From: JAJZOM01 sp046703545
GTDB taxonomy: Archaea > Thermoplasmatota > Thermoplasmata > Thermoplasmatales > Thermoplasmataceae
Length of the DNA stretch: 64,000 nucleotides
Reading direction: 5' to 3'
Assembly: GCA_046703545.1 (NCBI GenBank)
Contig: JBJKSX010000059.1
Coordinates: forward strand, 9,823-73,822
Under the pieces are notes generated by a model. The model saw nothing but the letters and a program-made list of their open reading frames with translations, had not been told where the DNA came from and ran no database searches. Position 1 is the stretch's first letter; every line of letters begins with the position of its first letter. Shown here one piece after another: positions 7,623-15,771 of the stretch. Position numbers and translations under genes: made by a program.

Positions 7623-8843
7623 GAATTCCTGGCCATTCATTGGCAGCATCACGTCATATTCATCCAGGGATTCAGCAAGCTTCTCCCTGAATTCCCCATG
7701 GCAGAGGATCACTTTCTCTGGATCGACTGCCCTGACGAAATCCACCAGTTCGTCATGCCCTGCATGTGCAGACATGTCGAAGAACTCAAGCTGCATCTTC
7801 GGCCTGACAGGCGCCCCTGCAATATTGAGCACGCCTGTCTCCATCAGGCTTCTTCCGTTTGTTCCCTCAACCTGGTATCCTGTGAGGAAGATTGCACTCT
7901 TTGGATCGTCTGCGAGTTCCTGCACATATTTGAGCACAGGCCCGCCATCCATCATTCCCGATGTGGTGACAATAACATCATTGTGCTCTATTGCAGATTC
8001 CCTCATCCTGTAGTTTCTTATCTGCCTGGCCTTTCCGGATGCCCTCCTCAGTTCTGACCTTGACCTGAGGAATCCTCCGGGGGTGTCCAGGTATATGCTT
8101 GTTATCTTGTTGCCCATTCCATCGGTTGCAACCTTGAGGCCCATGGATGCCAGGATCATTATGAGTTCCTGTGTCCTTCCCATTGCGAATGACGGCAGTA
8201 TAACCTTGCCTCCGTTGTCAACAACTTCCCTGACCCTATTCCTGAAACGGTTAACCACTTCAGTCCTGTCCTCGTGGTTCTTGCCTGCGTATGTGCTTTC
8301 CATAATGAGGTAGTCGGCCTTCACAGGCTTGGCCCCATTGAGCAGGTATGTGTCTCCCGTGTAGAGGTCTCCCGTGACCAGGAGGTTGGATTCGTTCTGG
8401 AAATTCCACATGGTGGATCCTGGAATGTGTCCTGCAGAATACGGTGTGACGTTGAATTCTCCAGCCTGGAAATTGTCTCCGTACTTTGATGTGAGGACCA
8501 TTTCGTACAGGGAGTTGATGTCATCCCTTGTGAACCTCTTTGGATACCCCTCTATGTCCATGATCTTGATTGAATCCTCCAGCATGGGCCTCATGCTGCT
8601 TGCAGTCATTGTCGTGGCATACAGGTCTGGCCTGTGGTTGTGGTAGCACATTGGCAGCCCGCCTATATGGTCGAGATGCGAATGCGTCACGAAAATGCTC
8701 TCCACCTTTTCATAGGGGAGTGGGTATTCCGGTGGCTTTTCCGGGATGACACCGTAATCAACCATTATTTTTGTGTTACTTTCCTCTATCTTAATGCCGA
8801 GTCTTCCGACTTCCTCGGCTCCGCCTAAAAATTTGATTTTCAT
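7614..8843 (-). CDS. beta-CASP metallo-beta-lactamase ribonuclease (aCPSF2/RNase J group)
   Basis: 409 aa. The metallo-beta-lactamase core shows the zinc motif HSHLDH (54-59), GHIPGS and VTGDL, followed by a beta-CASP domain with ILPSFAMGRTQE, TTSGMMDGG and the C-terminal motif DMSAHAGHDE. It lacks the N-terminal KH domains of aCPSF1 (FttA), so it fits the archaeal CPSF2-like or RNase J-like exonuclease groups acting in RNA turnover; which of the two needs a tree. It starts 9 nt after the MTA phosphorylase stop and is co-transcribed with it. Eight Ts follow its stop. Confidence 0.88.
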   Translation of the reverse strand: MKIKFLGGAEEVGRLGIKIEESNTKIMVDYGVIPEKPPEYPLPYEKVESIFVTHSHLDHIGGLPMCYHNHRPDLYATTMTASSMRPMLEDSIKIMDIEGYPKRFTRDDINSLYEMVLTSKYGDNFQAGEFNVTPYSAGHIPGSTMWNFQNESNLLVTGDLYTGDTYLLNGAKPVKADYLIMESTYAGKNHEDRTEVVNRFRNRVREVVDNGGKVILPSFAMGRTQELIMILASMGLKVATDGMGNKITSIYLDTPGGFLRSRSELRRASGKARQIRNYRMRESAIEHNDVIVTTSGMMDGGPVLKYVQELADDPKSAIFLTGYQVEGTNGRSLMETGVLNIAGAPVRPKMQLEFFDMSAHAGHDELVDFVRAVDPEKVILCHGEFREKLAESLDEYDVMLPMNGQEFEI

Positions 8844-8852
8844 TGTTTTTCC

Positions 8853-9626
8853 TCATGCTTTTGCGTCATTGAGCCTGTCTTTGCAGTGGCAGCTGCGCTG
8901 CTTGTTTATCAGGGGAAGGACATTCCGGACTATTTCCGTGACCTTCTCCTCATTTGCCTTCATGGTCCTGAAAACTTCAGCGGCCTCGACCGGTTCATCC
9001 GCCCACACATCGTAATCAGTCACGGTTGCAATGACCGTGTAGCACATCGATTTCTCGTCTGCGAGGTTCACTTCCGGGACAAGGGTCATTCCAATGATGT
9101 CAGCATAGTTCCTGAACATCATTGACTCAGCCCTCGTTGAGAATCTTGGCCCTTCAACTGTAACGTATGAGCCCCCAAGATGAACGTCTTCAGATATGCT
9201 CTTTGTGACGTCCAGAACCTTCTGGTTCATGTCCGGGCAGAATGGGTCTGCTGCTGAAATATGAAAAACCTCAGGGCCGTCATAGAAGGTGAGTTCCCTT
9301 CTCCTGGTGAAGTCCACAAACTGGTCCGGGATCACGATGTGCCCCGGAGCCAATTCCTTCTTGAGTGAGCCCACTGCATTCACTGCCAGGATCCTCTGGA
9401 CGCCCAGGCTGTGCAATGCCCATATGTTGGCCCTGTAGTTCACCTTGTGTGGCGGGATTGTATGCTTCTTCCCGTGCCTTGGAATAAATGCAACCTCCAC
9501 TCCATTGATCTTTCCTATCTCGATCCTGTCAGATGGTTTTCCGAATGGGGTTTCTATGTCCAGAGATTCTGGCTTTTCCAGCAGGTTGTAAAGCCCACTT
9601 CCGCCAATAATTCCTATGTAAGCCAT
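8853..9626 (-). CDS. mtnP: S-methyl-5'-thioadenosine phosphorylase
   Basis: 257 aa nucleoside phosphorylase of the PNP/MTAP family, which releases adenine from 5'-methylthioadenosine in methionine/polyamine salvage. Family motifs IGIIGGSGLY at the N-terminus, PRHGKKHTIPPHKVNYRAN (phosphate/ribose site), FYDGPEVFHIS and TVEGPRFSTRAE are present. The base-recognition segment reads TVTDYDVW; Asp at both positions is the pattern seen in adenine-specific MTAP, whereas Asn marks guanine/hypoxanthine enzymes. The C-terminus ends with a Cys-His-Cys cluster (RSCHCKD). ATG 9626 starts exactly at the conserved sequence. Confidence 0.9.
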   Translation of the reverse strand: MAYIGIIGGSGLYNLLEKPESLDIETPFGKPSDRIEIGKINGVEVAFIPRHGKKHTIPPHKVNYRANIWALHSLGVQRILAVNAVGSLKKELAPGHIVIPDQFVDFTRRRELTFYDGPEVFHISAADPFCPDMNQKVLDVTKSISEDVHLGGSYVTVEGPRFSTRAESMMFRNYADIIGMTLVPEVNLADEKSMCYTVIATVTDYDVWADEPVEAAEVFRTMKANEEKVTEIVRNVLPLINKQRSCHCKDRLNDAKA

Positions 9627-9700
9627 GTTATCACTGCGATTTATCAGGTTTTTTGGCTATTGAATGATAATATATAACGTAACTGTTTCAAGACCGGAGA

Positions 9701-10459
9701 TTACTCATGGCTGCTCTCAGGGAGCTCTGACCAGGCAGGCGTGGACCTGAGCGTCTTCATTATGCCGGAACCGTACTGGGCTGCAGTCTTCTTCACCGAA
9801 ACAAGGCTTTCCGGCAAACCAAGTTCCAGGGCGGCGCACCGCAGTATGACCTTGTTGACATCCCCCGCAAAGTGCACTTCCCTTTCAACATATTGAAGAA
9901 TCTGGTCAACGCCTGAATCAAGATATGGCGTGACAAGCCTCTTGCCGAAGAAATCCGCGATTGCTTTCTCCCGCGGAAAAGTCTCCTTGATCAGCTTGTT
10001 CATATGCCAATCATTTGTCATTGATGGGTCCTCTGCCATCCTGTGGTAACCGTAAAAAAGCTCATCTGCACCCTGACCCGTAATCAGCGTCTCTTCCTCG
10101 ATATGGTCAAGCACAATTGCAAGAACCATCTCAAATCCGATATCCCGCCTGCTCAGCTTGGGGTCAATCTCTCTCAGATTGGCAACATATCCCTCCAGAT
10201 CCAGTTTCTCAACAGGAATGTTGACCGTCTCAATTCCAAGTAGCTCCCTGCCAGTGTTTGTGTTCCTGAGGTCCTTTGAATCTGCAGACCCGACAGTATA
10301 AGCCCTGGACCCCTTTCCTGAAAGAAGTGCGAGGACCGAGCTGTCCAGGCCTCCTGAATATGCCAGGGCACAGCCGCCCATATCATGAGTTGAGAAATAG
10401 TCCAAGAGGGCTCCGGCAACTTCGTGCCCGAGCTCCTTCTGGCGGGTGGTGTATTGCAC
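9701..10459 (-). CDS. stand-alone asparagine-synthetase-type PP-loop ATPase
   Basis: 252 aa. PP-loop SGGLDSS lies at 35-41, followed by TVGSADSKD and the AsnB-like TGQGADELFYGYHRM, so it is the synthetase domain of the asparagine synthetase B family. The N-terminal Ntn glutaminase domain (first residue Cys) is absent and there is no room for it upstream. It may use free ammonia or amidate another substrate. It begins with GTG, 22-27 nt from a TATATA box shared with the divergent PIN-ATPase gene. Similar short AsnB-domain proteins occur in archaea; function open. Confidence 0.8.
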   Translation of the reverse strand: MQYTTRQKELGHEVAGALLDYFSTHDMGGCALAYSGGLDSSVLALLSGKGSRAYTVGSADSKDLRNTNTGRELLGIETVNIPVEKLDLEGYVANLREIDPKLSRRDIGFEMVLAIVLDHIEEETLITGQGADELFYGYHRMAEDPSMTNDWHMNKLIKETFPREKAIADFFGKRLVTPYLDSGVDQILQYVEREVHFAGDVNKVILRCAALELGLPESLVSVKKTAAQYGSGIMKTLRSTPAWSELPESSHE

Positions 10460-10480
10460 TTTTGCAGGAGACGATCTGAT

Positions 10481-10486
10481 TATATA
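10481..10486. promoter_or_regulatory. shared palindromic TATA box for two divergent leaderless genes
   Basis: TATATA (in TTATATAAG) is self-complementary. Its distance is 22-27 nt to the minus-strand GTG start at 10459 and 21-26 nt to the plus-strand GTG start at 10507. Both distances match archaeal leaderless transcription, and no other TATA-like stretch exists in the 47-nt gap, so one box appears to drive both genes. Confidence 0.65.
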
Positions 10487-10506
10487 AGCTGGTGGGCTAT
10501 CAAAAT

Positions 10507-12303
10507 GTGGATTACGTTCCGGACACCTCAGTTATCATAGACGGGAGATTTACAAAGTTCATAGTTGACCAGGAAGAGGCAAGGGTCATACTTTCTGAGG
10601 CCATGATCTCCGAAGTGGAGCACCAGGCCAATGAAGGGAAATCCATTGGCTTTGCTGCACTTGCTGAGCTGAAGAAGCTAAGGGAAATGGAAAAGGACGG
10701 CCGCATTTACATTGAAGTTTATGGCAGAAGGCCGCAGGAATGGCAGATCAGGAGGGGCAAGAGCGGCGAGATTGATGACATAATCAGGCAGGTCGCGCTT
10801 GAGAACAATGCCGTACTGGTCACTGGTGACAGAATCCAGAAGGATATAGCCCTGATCAAGGGAATTGAGGCCAGGTACCTTGACCCCCTCGAAAAGGAGC
10901 CCAAGAACATAGACGAGTTCTTTGACGAGATCACCACTTCAGTGCACCTCAAGGCCAACATGAAGCCTGTGGTGAAGAAGGGGCACCCGGGAGAAGTCCA
11001 TTACGAGAAGCTTGACTACACAGTTGGGGCAAGTGAGCTTGAGGACATTGCAAAACACATAATTCTCAGGGGAAGGAACGAGGAGAACTCATTCATAGAA
11101 ATGGATTCCCACGGTGCAACTGTTGTCCAGCTTGGAACCATAAGGATCGTCATCACGCGCCCGCCATTTTCGGATGACCTCGAGATTACTGCTGTGAGGC
11201 CCATTGCAAAACTGACCATTGAAGAATACGACCTTAAGCCAGAGCTGCTTGCCCGGCTCACTGACCAGGCAAGTGGAATACTTGTTGCGGGATCACCGGG
11301 CGCAGGGAAGAGCACATTTGTGCAGGCATTGGCCGAATACCTCAGCGAGAAGGGCAATATTGTCAAGACAATGGAGAAGCCAAGAGATCTCCAGGTCAGC
11401 AAGGACATCACCCAGTACACGGCCCTTGAGGGGTCCATGGAGAAAACCGGCGACATACTGCTTCTTGTGCGCGAAGACTACACTGTCTTTGACGAGATGC
11501 GCGTCACTTCAGATTTCATTGTCTATTCTGACCTCAGGCTGGCCGGTGTGGGGATGGTCGGGGTCGTCCATGCCACAAGAGCCATTGATGCCATCCAGAG
11601 ATTCATTGGCAGGATAGAGCTTGGAATGATACCACAGATCGTGGACACTGTCATTTACATAGAGAAAGGGTTTGTCGGGAAGATCCTGACAACACAGTAT
11701 TCCGTGAAGGTCCCCCATGGAATGCGAGAGGAGGATCTCGCAAGGCCTGTGATAGAGGTGAAGGATTTCGATTCCGGAATCACCGTTTATGAGATCTACA
11801 CCTTCGGGGAACAGATCGTTGTGGTGCCAGTGGGTGGCGAACACAAGAAGAGCTCTCTCCACAAGCTCGCGGAAGCACGCATAACCCAGGACATGAAGAA
11901 GATGCTGGGAACCAAGAAGGTCAATGTCAGAATGACAAGCGACGGGCGGGTCAAGATACAGGTGTCGGAAGAAAACCTTCCCAGGGTAATTGGCAGGAAA
12001 GGTGCAATCGTCAATGAACTGGAGAAGAAATACGGCCTGAAGATTGACGTGGAGCCCTTTGGTGACGGTGAAGAGCCTGAACGCGGGGTTGCCGACGTCG
12101 ATATCAAGAACAGGATCATATACCTCTCCGTGGGGCAGCCCAACAGCGAAGTGAAATTCTATGTGGACAATATACTCATACTGCAGGCCAAGAGTTCCGC
12201 CAAGGGCATCGTGAGAATAAAGGTGGCCAGCGACACGGGTGCTGCAATCTACAAATACATAAAAAAAGGGAAGAATATAGAATTCAGCTTGCCTGAAGAA
12301 TGA
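10507..12303 (+). CDS. PIN domain-ATPase-KH domain protein (PINc/VapC family ATPase)
   Basis: 598 aa, three parts. An N-terminal PIN nuclease-like domain begins at the conserved YVPDTSVIIDG with acidic residues D6, E36-E38 and D86-D87 and later TGDR. A VirB11/PilT-type secretion ATPase follows with Walker A GSPGAGKST (about 262-270) and DEMR, and a KH RNA-binding domain with VIGRKGAIV lies near residue 490. This architecture is conserved in archaea; the cell role is unknown, presumably RNA or RNP remodelling. I chose GTG 10507, which fits family N-termini and the TATA spacing; GTG 10492 would be too close to the box. Confidence 0.88.
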   Translation: MDYVPDTSVIIDGRFTKFIVDQEEARVILSEAMISEVEHQANEGKSIGFAALAELKKLREMEKDGRIYIEVYGRRPQEWQIRRGKSGEIDDIIRQVALENNAVLVTGDRIQKDIALIKGIEARYLDPLEKEPKNIDEFFDEITTSVHLKANMKPVVKKGHPGEVHYEKLDYTVGASELEDIAKHIILRGRNEENSFIEMDSHGATVVQLGTIRIVITRPPFSDDLEITAVRPIAKLTIEEYDLKPELLARLTDQASGILVAGSPGAGKSTFVQALAEYLSEKGNIVKTMEKPRDLQVSKDITQYTALEGSMEKTGDILLLVREDYTVFDEMRVTSDFIVYSDLRLAGVGMVGVVHATRAIDAIQRFIGRIELGMIPQIVDTVIYIEKGFVGKILTTQYSVKVPHGMREEDLARPVIEVKDFDSGITVYEIYTFGEQIVVVPVGGEHKKSSLHKLAEARITQDMKKMLGTKKVNVRMTSDGRVKIQVSEENLPRVIGRKGAIVNELEKKYGLKIDVEPFGDGEEPERGVADVDIKNRIIYLSVGQPNSEVKFYVDNILILQAKSSAKGIVRIKVASDTGAAIYKYIKKGKNIEFSLPEE

Positions 12304-12312
12304 TCAGGAAGC
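12287..12312. terminator. hairpin over two abutting convergent stop codons
   Basis: GCTT-g-CCTGA and TCAGG-AAGC form nine base pairs with one bulged G around the loop AGAATGA. The loop holds the PIN-ATPase stop (12301-12303) and the right arm begins with the leucyl aminopeptidase stop (12304-12306). Bidirectional terminator or 3'-end structure by position. Confidence 0.5.
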
Positions 12313-13731
12313 TGTCAGATATTCGTATATCAGCCTAACGCCGAATCCCGTGGCCCCATTGGGCAGGTACCCTGACTTCACAGTGTTTGCCTGTGTCCAG
12401 GCTGTCCCAGCTATATCAAGATGCGCCCATGGCCTGTCGTCAACAAAGTTCCTGAGGAAAGCCCCTGCGGTGAGCGAGCCTGCGGCTCTGCCGCCTGTAT
12501 TCTTTATATCCGCGACCTTGCTCTTGATCTGGTCCATAATGTCCTGGTCAATGGGCATATGCCATATGTTTTCCCACGTCTTTGAGGAAGCTTTCACCAG
12601 TTGGGACACAAGCTCGTCATTGCTTCCCATTACGCCGGCTATATTGTTTCCCAGTGCTATGACACAGGCACCCGTAAGGGTTGCAAAATCAATCACCGCG
12701 TAGGGGTCAAACTTCTCAACACCATATGAGAGGCCATCCGCAAGGACAAGCCTGCCCTCTGCATCTGTCGAGAGTATTTCAGAGGTCTTGCCGTTGTAGT
12801 GCTTGAGGATATCCCCGGGCTTGTAAGCATTGCCGCCCGGGAGGTTCTCGGTCAGCGCCATTATTCCCACAACATGCTTGTTCAGCTTCAGGTCAGAGGC
12901 CAGCTTCATGATTCCCAGAACTGCAGAAGCCCCACACTTGTCAAACTTCATCTCCTCCATCCCGGCCGCGGGCTTGATTGAAATTCCTCCACTGTCAAAA
13001 GTTATGCCTTTCCCCACAAGCAGCAACGGCTTCTGGTCCTTGGGGCCGTATTCCATTATGACCATCTTTGCCGGTTCCTTTGCCGCCCTTGAGACCCCCT
13101 CTATTCCGCCCATGCCGAGCTTTATGAAGTCTTCCCTTCCCAGGGCAGTGACACTGAGTCCCGGTATTTCCCTGGCCTTCTCCTCAAACAGGGTCGGGGT
13201 CCCTCTTGAAGGGGGCATGTTGGCAACATCCCTTGTGAGATTGGTTGCGTCTGCGACCACCGACGCCTTCTCGAGAACCTGGGGAGATTCCTTGGTGGAA
13301 ACAATTACAGACCTGACCTGGTTTCCTTCCTTGGTCTCCCTGAAAGTGTCGAATGAATAAAGGGCGAGTTTCAGTGTGTATACTGAATCGAAGGCCTCGC
13401 CATCAACTGCGCCAGGCAGCAGAACCAGGACGTCTTCGACCTCGGATTTCCTCAGTTTCTGGTATGCAGCCGAATAGGATCTCCTGAATGTCTCAAGAGT
13501 GTACTCATCCTTCTTTCCCAGCCCCGTGAAGATATAGGGCACCCCATTCTCATAGGTGGTGAAAACCTGTTTGGCCTTTCCCTTGAAGCCGGCTTTCCTG
13601 GCATAGCCCGGAATCTCGCTCAAACCTGTGTAACTGGCAGTGCTTGCAGGTACATTATCCTCGAAGAATGGAACAATGGCCACATCAGCCTTTGCCTCCC
13701 TCTCATTTCCTGATATCACTGAAAATTGCAT
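12304..13731 (-). CDS. pepA: leucyl aminopeptidase (M17 family)
   Basis: 475 aa cytosolic di-metal exopeptidase that removes N-terminal residues from peptides, a natural downstream partner of the proteasome. The C-terminal catalytic domain shows VGKGITFDSGGISIKP (metal Lys/Asp), MKFDKCGA, and the signature NTDAEGRLVLAD written here as STDAEGRLVLAD. The N-terminal macro-like domain is normal in length. ATG 13731 is preceded by an A/T-rich stretch with no Shine-Dalgarno site. Monocistronic; stop codon abuts that of the convergent PIN-ATPase gene. Confidence 0.93.
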   Translation of the reverse strand: MQFSVISGNEREAKADVAIVPFFEDNVPASTASYTGLSEIPGYARKAGFKGKAKQVFTTYENGVPYIFTGLGKKDEYTLETFRRSYSAAYQKLRKSEVEDVLVLLPGAVDGEAFDSVYTLKLALYSFDTFRETKEGNQVRSVIVSTKESPQVLEKASVVADATNLTRDVANMPPSRGTPTLFEEKAREIPGLSVTALGREDFIKLGMGGIEGVSRAAKEPAKMVIMEYGPKDQKPLLLVGKGITFDSGGISIKPAAGMEEMKFDKCGASAVLGIMKLASDLKLNKHVVGIMALTENLPGGNAYKPGDILKHYNGKTSEILSTDAEGRLVLADGLSYGVEKFDPYAVIDFATLTGACVIALGNNIAGVMGSNDELVSQLVKASSKTWENIWHMPIDQDIMDQIKSKVADIKNTGGRAAGSLTAGAFLRNFVDDRPWAHLDIAGTAWTQANTVKSGYLPNGATGFGVRLIYEYLTAS

Positions 13732-13836
13732 ACCTGCATAAGCCTTGGAAATTCATTAAGTTTTCACAATCTCCTGTTTCCGATCCGGATTGATGATTCA
13801 CAACATGTTTATCCAATAAATGGATAGGAGTTGAGT

Positions 13837-14733
13837 ATGAAATGCTCAAGATGTGCCGCAGATGCTGTTTATGAAGCAAAGTACAGCGGGGAAATGCTGT
13901 GCGGCAGCCATCTTGTTGAATCAGTGGAAAAGAGGATAAGGAAGGAGATACGTGAACAGATCCAGTTTCATCCAGACGGAACAAGAATTGCCGTGGCAAC
14001 TTCTGGGGGAAAGGACAGTTCGGCCACGCTTGTCTCCCTCCACAATATTCTTGGGAGCAGAAGGGACGTAACAATATCCGCGTTCACAATAGATGAAGGA
14101 ATTGCAGGGTACCGGGACAGCGGGCTGGAGAATGCGAAATCACTATGCGCCGAACTGGGCATTGAGCACTCAGTTCTTTCGTTCAGGGATGTTTACGGGA
14201 CAACCATGGATGAGGTGGTGGAAAATGACAGTGAAATTATTCCCTGCTCACGATGCGGCCCCATGAGAAGGCAGCTCATGAACAAGGAGAGCCTGAACCT
14301 GGATGCTGATTATGTTGCGCTTGGCATCAATCTCGATGATTATGCACAGTCAATCATGATGAATGTGGCACGGGGGGACGTGGAAAGAATGGCCAGGATG
14401 GCCCCGCATTCCAGGGAAAAGGATGGGCTTGTCAGGAGGATTCTCCCGTTGAGGAGAATACCGGAAAAGGAAGTTGTGCTATACGCTTTGCTCAAGGGCA
14501 TAAATTTCGATTCCTCATGGTGCCCATATTATTCAAAAGCACAGAGAAACACTTTCAGGGAAATTGTTGAGACCCTTGAGGAAAGGACGCCCGGGGCATC
14601 CTTCTCCATCCTTAATTTTCTGGATGGCATCCGGCCCTCCCTGGAGATGAAATTCGGCGAAATCCACCTCAACAGATGCAGGGTATGCGGCCAGCCCACT
14701 TCAAGGGAAGTCTGCGCAACTTGCGCATCGTGA
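13837..14733 (+). CDS. tRNA 2-thiolation protein, TtuA/NcsA (ATPBD3/CTU1) family
   Basis: 298 aa adenylating enzyme that activates tRNA uridine for 2-thiolation. An N-terminal zinc site (C3, C6, C22, H25) precedes the PP-loop SGGKDSS (56-62); a central CSRCGPMRR pair, which in TtuA-type enzymes holds an Fe-S cluster with a later Cys, is followed by GINLDDYAQS and a C-terminal CxxC...CxxC zinc site (CRVCGQ, CATCAS). All Cys pairs are intact. TAGGAG about 9 nt before ATG 13837 supports this start rather than the TTG two codons upstream. Stand-alone gene. Confidence 0.9.
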   Translation: MKCSRCAADAVYEAKYSGEMLCGSHLVESVEKRIRKEIREQIQFHPDGTRIAVATSGGKDSSATLVSLHNILGSRRDVTISAFTIDEGIAGYRDSGLENAKSLCAELGIEHSVLSFRDVYGTTMDEVVENDSEIIPCSRCGPMRRQLMNKESLNLDADYVALGINLDDYAQSIMMNVARGDVERMARMAPHSREKDGLVRRILPLRRIPEKEVVLYALLKGINFDSSWCPYYSKAQRNTFREIVETLEERTPGASFSILNFLDGIRPSLEMKFGEIHLNRCRVCGQPTSREVCATCAS

Positions 14734-14799
14734 ATCCAAACAAGGTTCATCCTGCAGGTTCACCAAGCGCTGCGAAATATTTATTATGACTGCGCCAAT

Positions 14800-14833
14800 T
14801 TTGTGCAACCCGCACAAACCGATTTCAGCGGTT
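14800..14833 (+). other. two tandem hairpins directly upstream of tRNA-Ile
   Basis: TTTGTGC-AACCC-GCACAAA (14800-14818) is a perfect 7-bp hairpin. It overlaps by two bases a second one, AACCG-ATTTCAG-CGGTT (14817-14833), with a perfect 5-bp stem. The second ends 5 nt before the tRNA acceptor stem. A TATA-like AATATTTATTATG at 14776-14788 would start a transcript just ahead of the first hairpin, so both could form a structured 5' leader of the pre-tRNA. Confidence 0.45.
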
Positions 14834-14838
14834 CCTGA

Positions 14839-14913
14839 GGGGCTGTAGCTTAGCATGGTTGGAGCACCCGGCTGATAACCGGGAGGTCACCGGTTCAAAT
14901 CCGGTCAGCCCCA
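14839..14913 (+). tRNA. tRNA-Ile (GAT)
   Basis: A complete cloverleaf: acceptor GGGGCTG (14839-14845) pairs with CAGCCCC (14906-14912), discriminator A at 14913, TAGC at the D-arm start, anticodon stem CCCGG/CCGGG around loop CTGATAA with anticodon GAT (14874-14876), and T-loop GGTTCAAATCC. No intron. CCA is not encoded. Confidence 0.97.
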
Positions 14914-14949
14914 TCTTCCAACTCTTGTAAACACGTGCATGTCAAACGG

Positions 14950-14962
14950 CATGAAAATCATG
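14950..14962 (-). terminator. short hairpin containing the DUF998 stop codon
   Basis: CATGA-AAA-TCATG, a perfect 5-bp stem with a 3-nt loop; the stop codon of the minus-strand DUF998 gene (14960-14958) forms part of one arm. Listed for its similarity to other stop-codon hairpins in this window; terminator function is unproven. Confidence 0.35.
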
Positions 14963-15662
14963 TGAATGAGAACATTATCACCACAGTGCCAAGTGCAAAG
15001 AATGCAAAGGCAAGTATTCCCACAATGGCGCCCTGTACCTTGTAGCTGTTCAGAGGCCCTTCAGCATTCTTTCCGCTGGAAGCTCCATTTGCAGCAGGCT
15101 TATGAAACAGTGAAAAGACGGCCCATGCGTCAATTATTATGATTTCGTATATCTCCGTGGTGGCGGCGGAGGGGAAGTGGACAAGAAGTCCTCCAAGAGG
15201 CATGAGGAGGGCTATTATGATCGGGATCACGGACCCCCTGAAGTCGCGTTCCGGATAAGAGCCGATTCCCATGATGGTTATTGCAAACGCGGCCTGGACA
15301 AAGAACCAGGTTGAGACAAAGTCGTGGGGATAGGTGCCCCCGTGATAGTAGCCAATGAGGGCCAGAAATATGCCAGCGACAAACCAGAACGCGCCGCCAA
15401 AGACCTGCACCTTGTTGGTGGCCGTGGCAACAATGCCAAGGGCCATAAGCCATATTATGACCGATATTACGCCCAGCCCCACATTGTAAACCCAGGGGTA
15501 CTGGGTGAATGATGGGTCGCCAAAACTGCTCAGTGCATCCTTTGTCAGTATCCACTGAGGGTTAAGAAGGTAACATGCGAGAAAGACAATCCATGGGACT
15601 ATGACAAGTGCGCCGCCTGCATACCTTGTCAGTCCCCCTATGCGTTCACTGGCGCTAACCAA
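14958..15662 (-). CDS. DUF998 family membrane protein
   Basis: 234 aa with six or seven membrane segments. The N-terminal pattern GGALVIVPWIVFLACYLLNP...DALSSFGD and the following TQYPWVYNVGLGV, then GYYHGGTYPHDFVSTWFF, match DUF998 membrane proteins, which are widespread in archaea and of unknown function. The frame opens with TTG 15662; an ATG at 15669 is out of frame. A TATA-like ATATAAAA (15677-15684) is 15-22 nt upstream, slightly close. A polar Ser/Gly/Asn linker (NGASSGKNAEG) precedes the last membrane span. Confidence 0.8.
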   Translation of the reverse strand: MVSASERIGGLTRYAGGALVIVPWIVFLACYLLNPQWILTKDALSSFGDPSFTQYPWVYNVGLGVISVIIWLMALGIVATATNKVQVFGGAFWFVAGIFLALIGYYHGGTYPHDFVSTWFFVQAAFAITIMGIGSYPERDFRGSVIPIIIALLMPLGGLLVHFPSAATTEIYEIIIIDAWAVFSLFHKPAANGASSGKNAEGPLNSYKVQGAIVGILAFAFFALGTVVIMFSFT

Positions 15663-15771
15663 TTGGCATCACTTCCATATAAAACAACAGGAATTATATA
15701 AAAATTCAGTCGGGTGAAGTCCCCCTGATCCTCCGTAAGAAGCATTCCTGCTGGTGGAGCCGGCCTGATAT

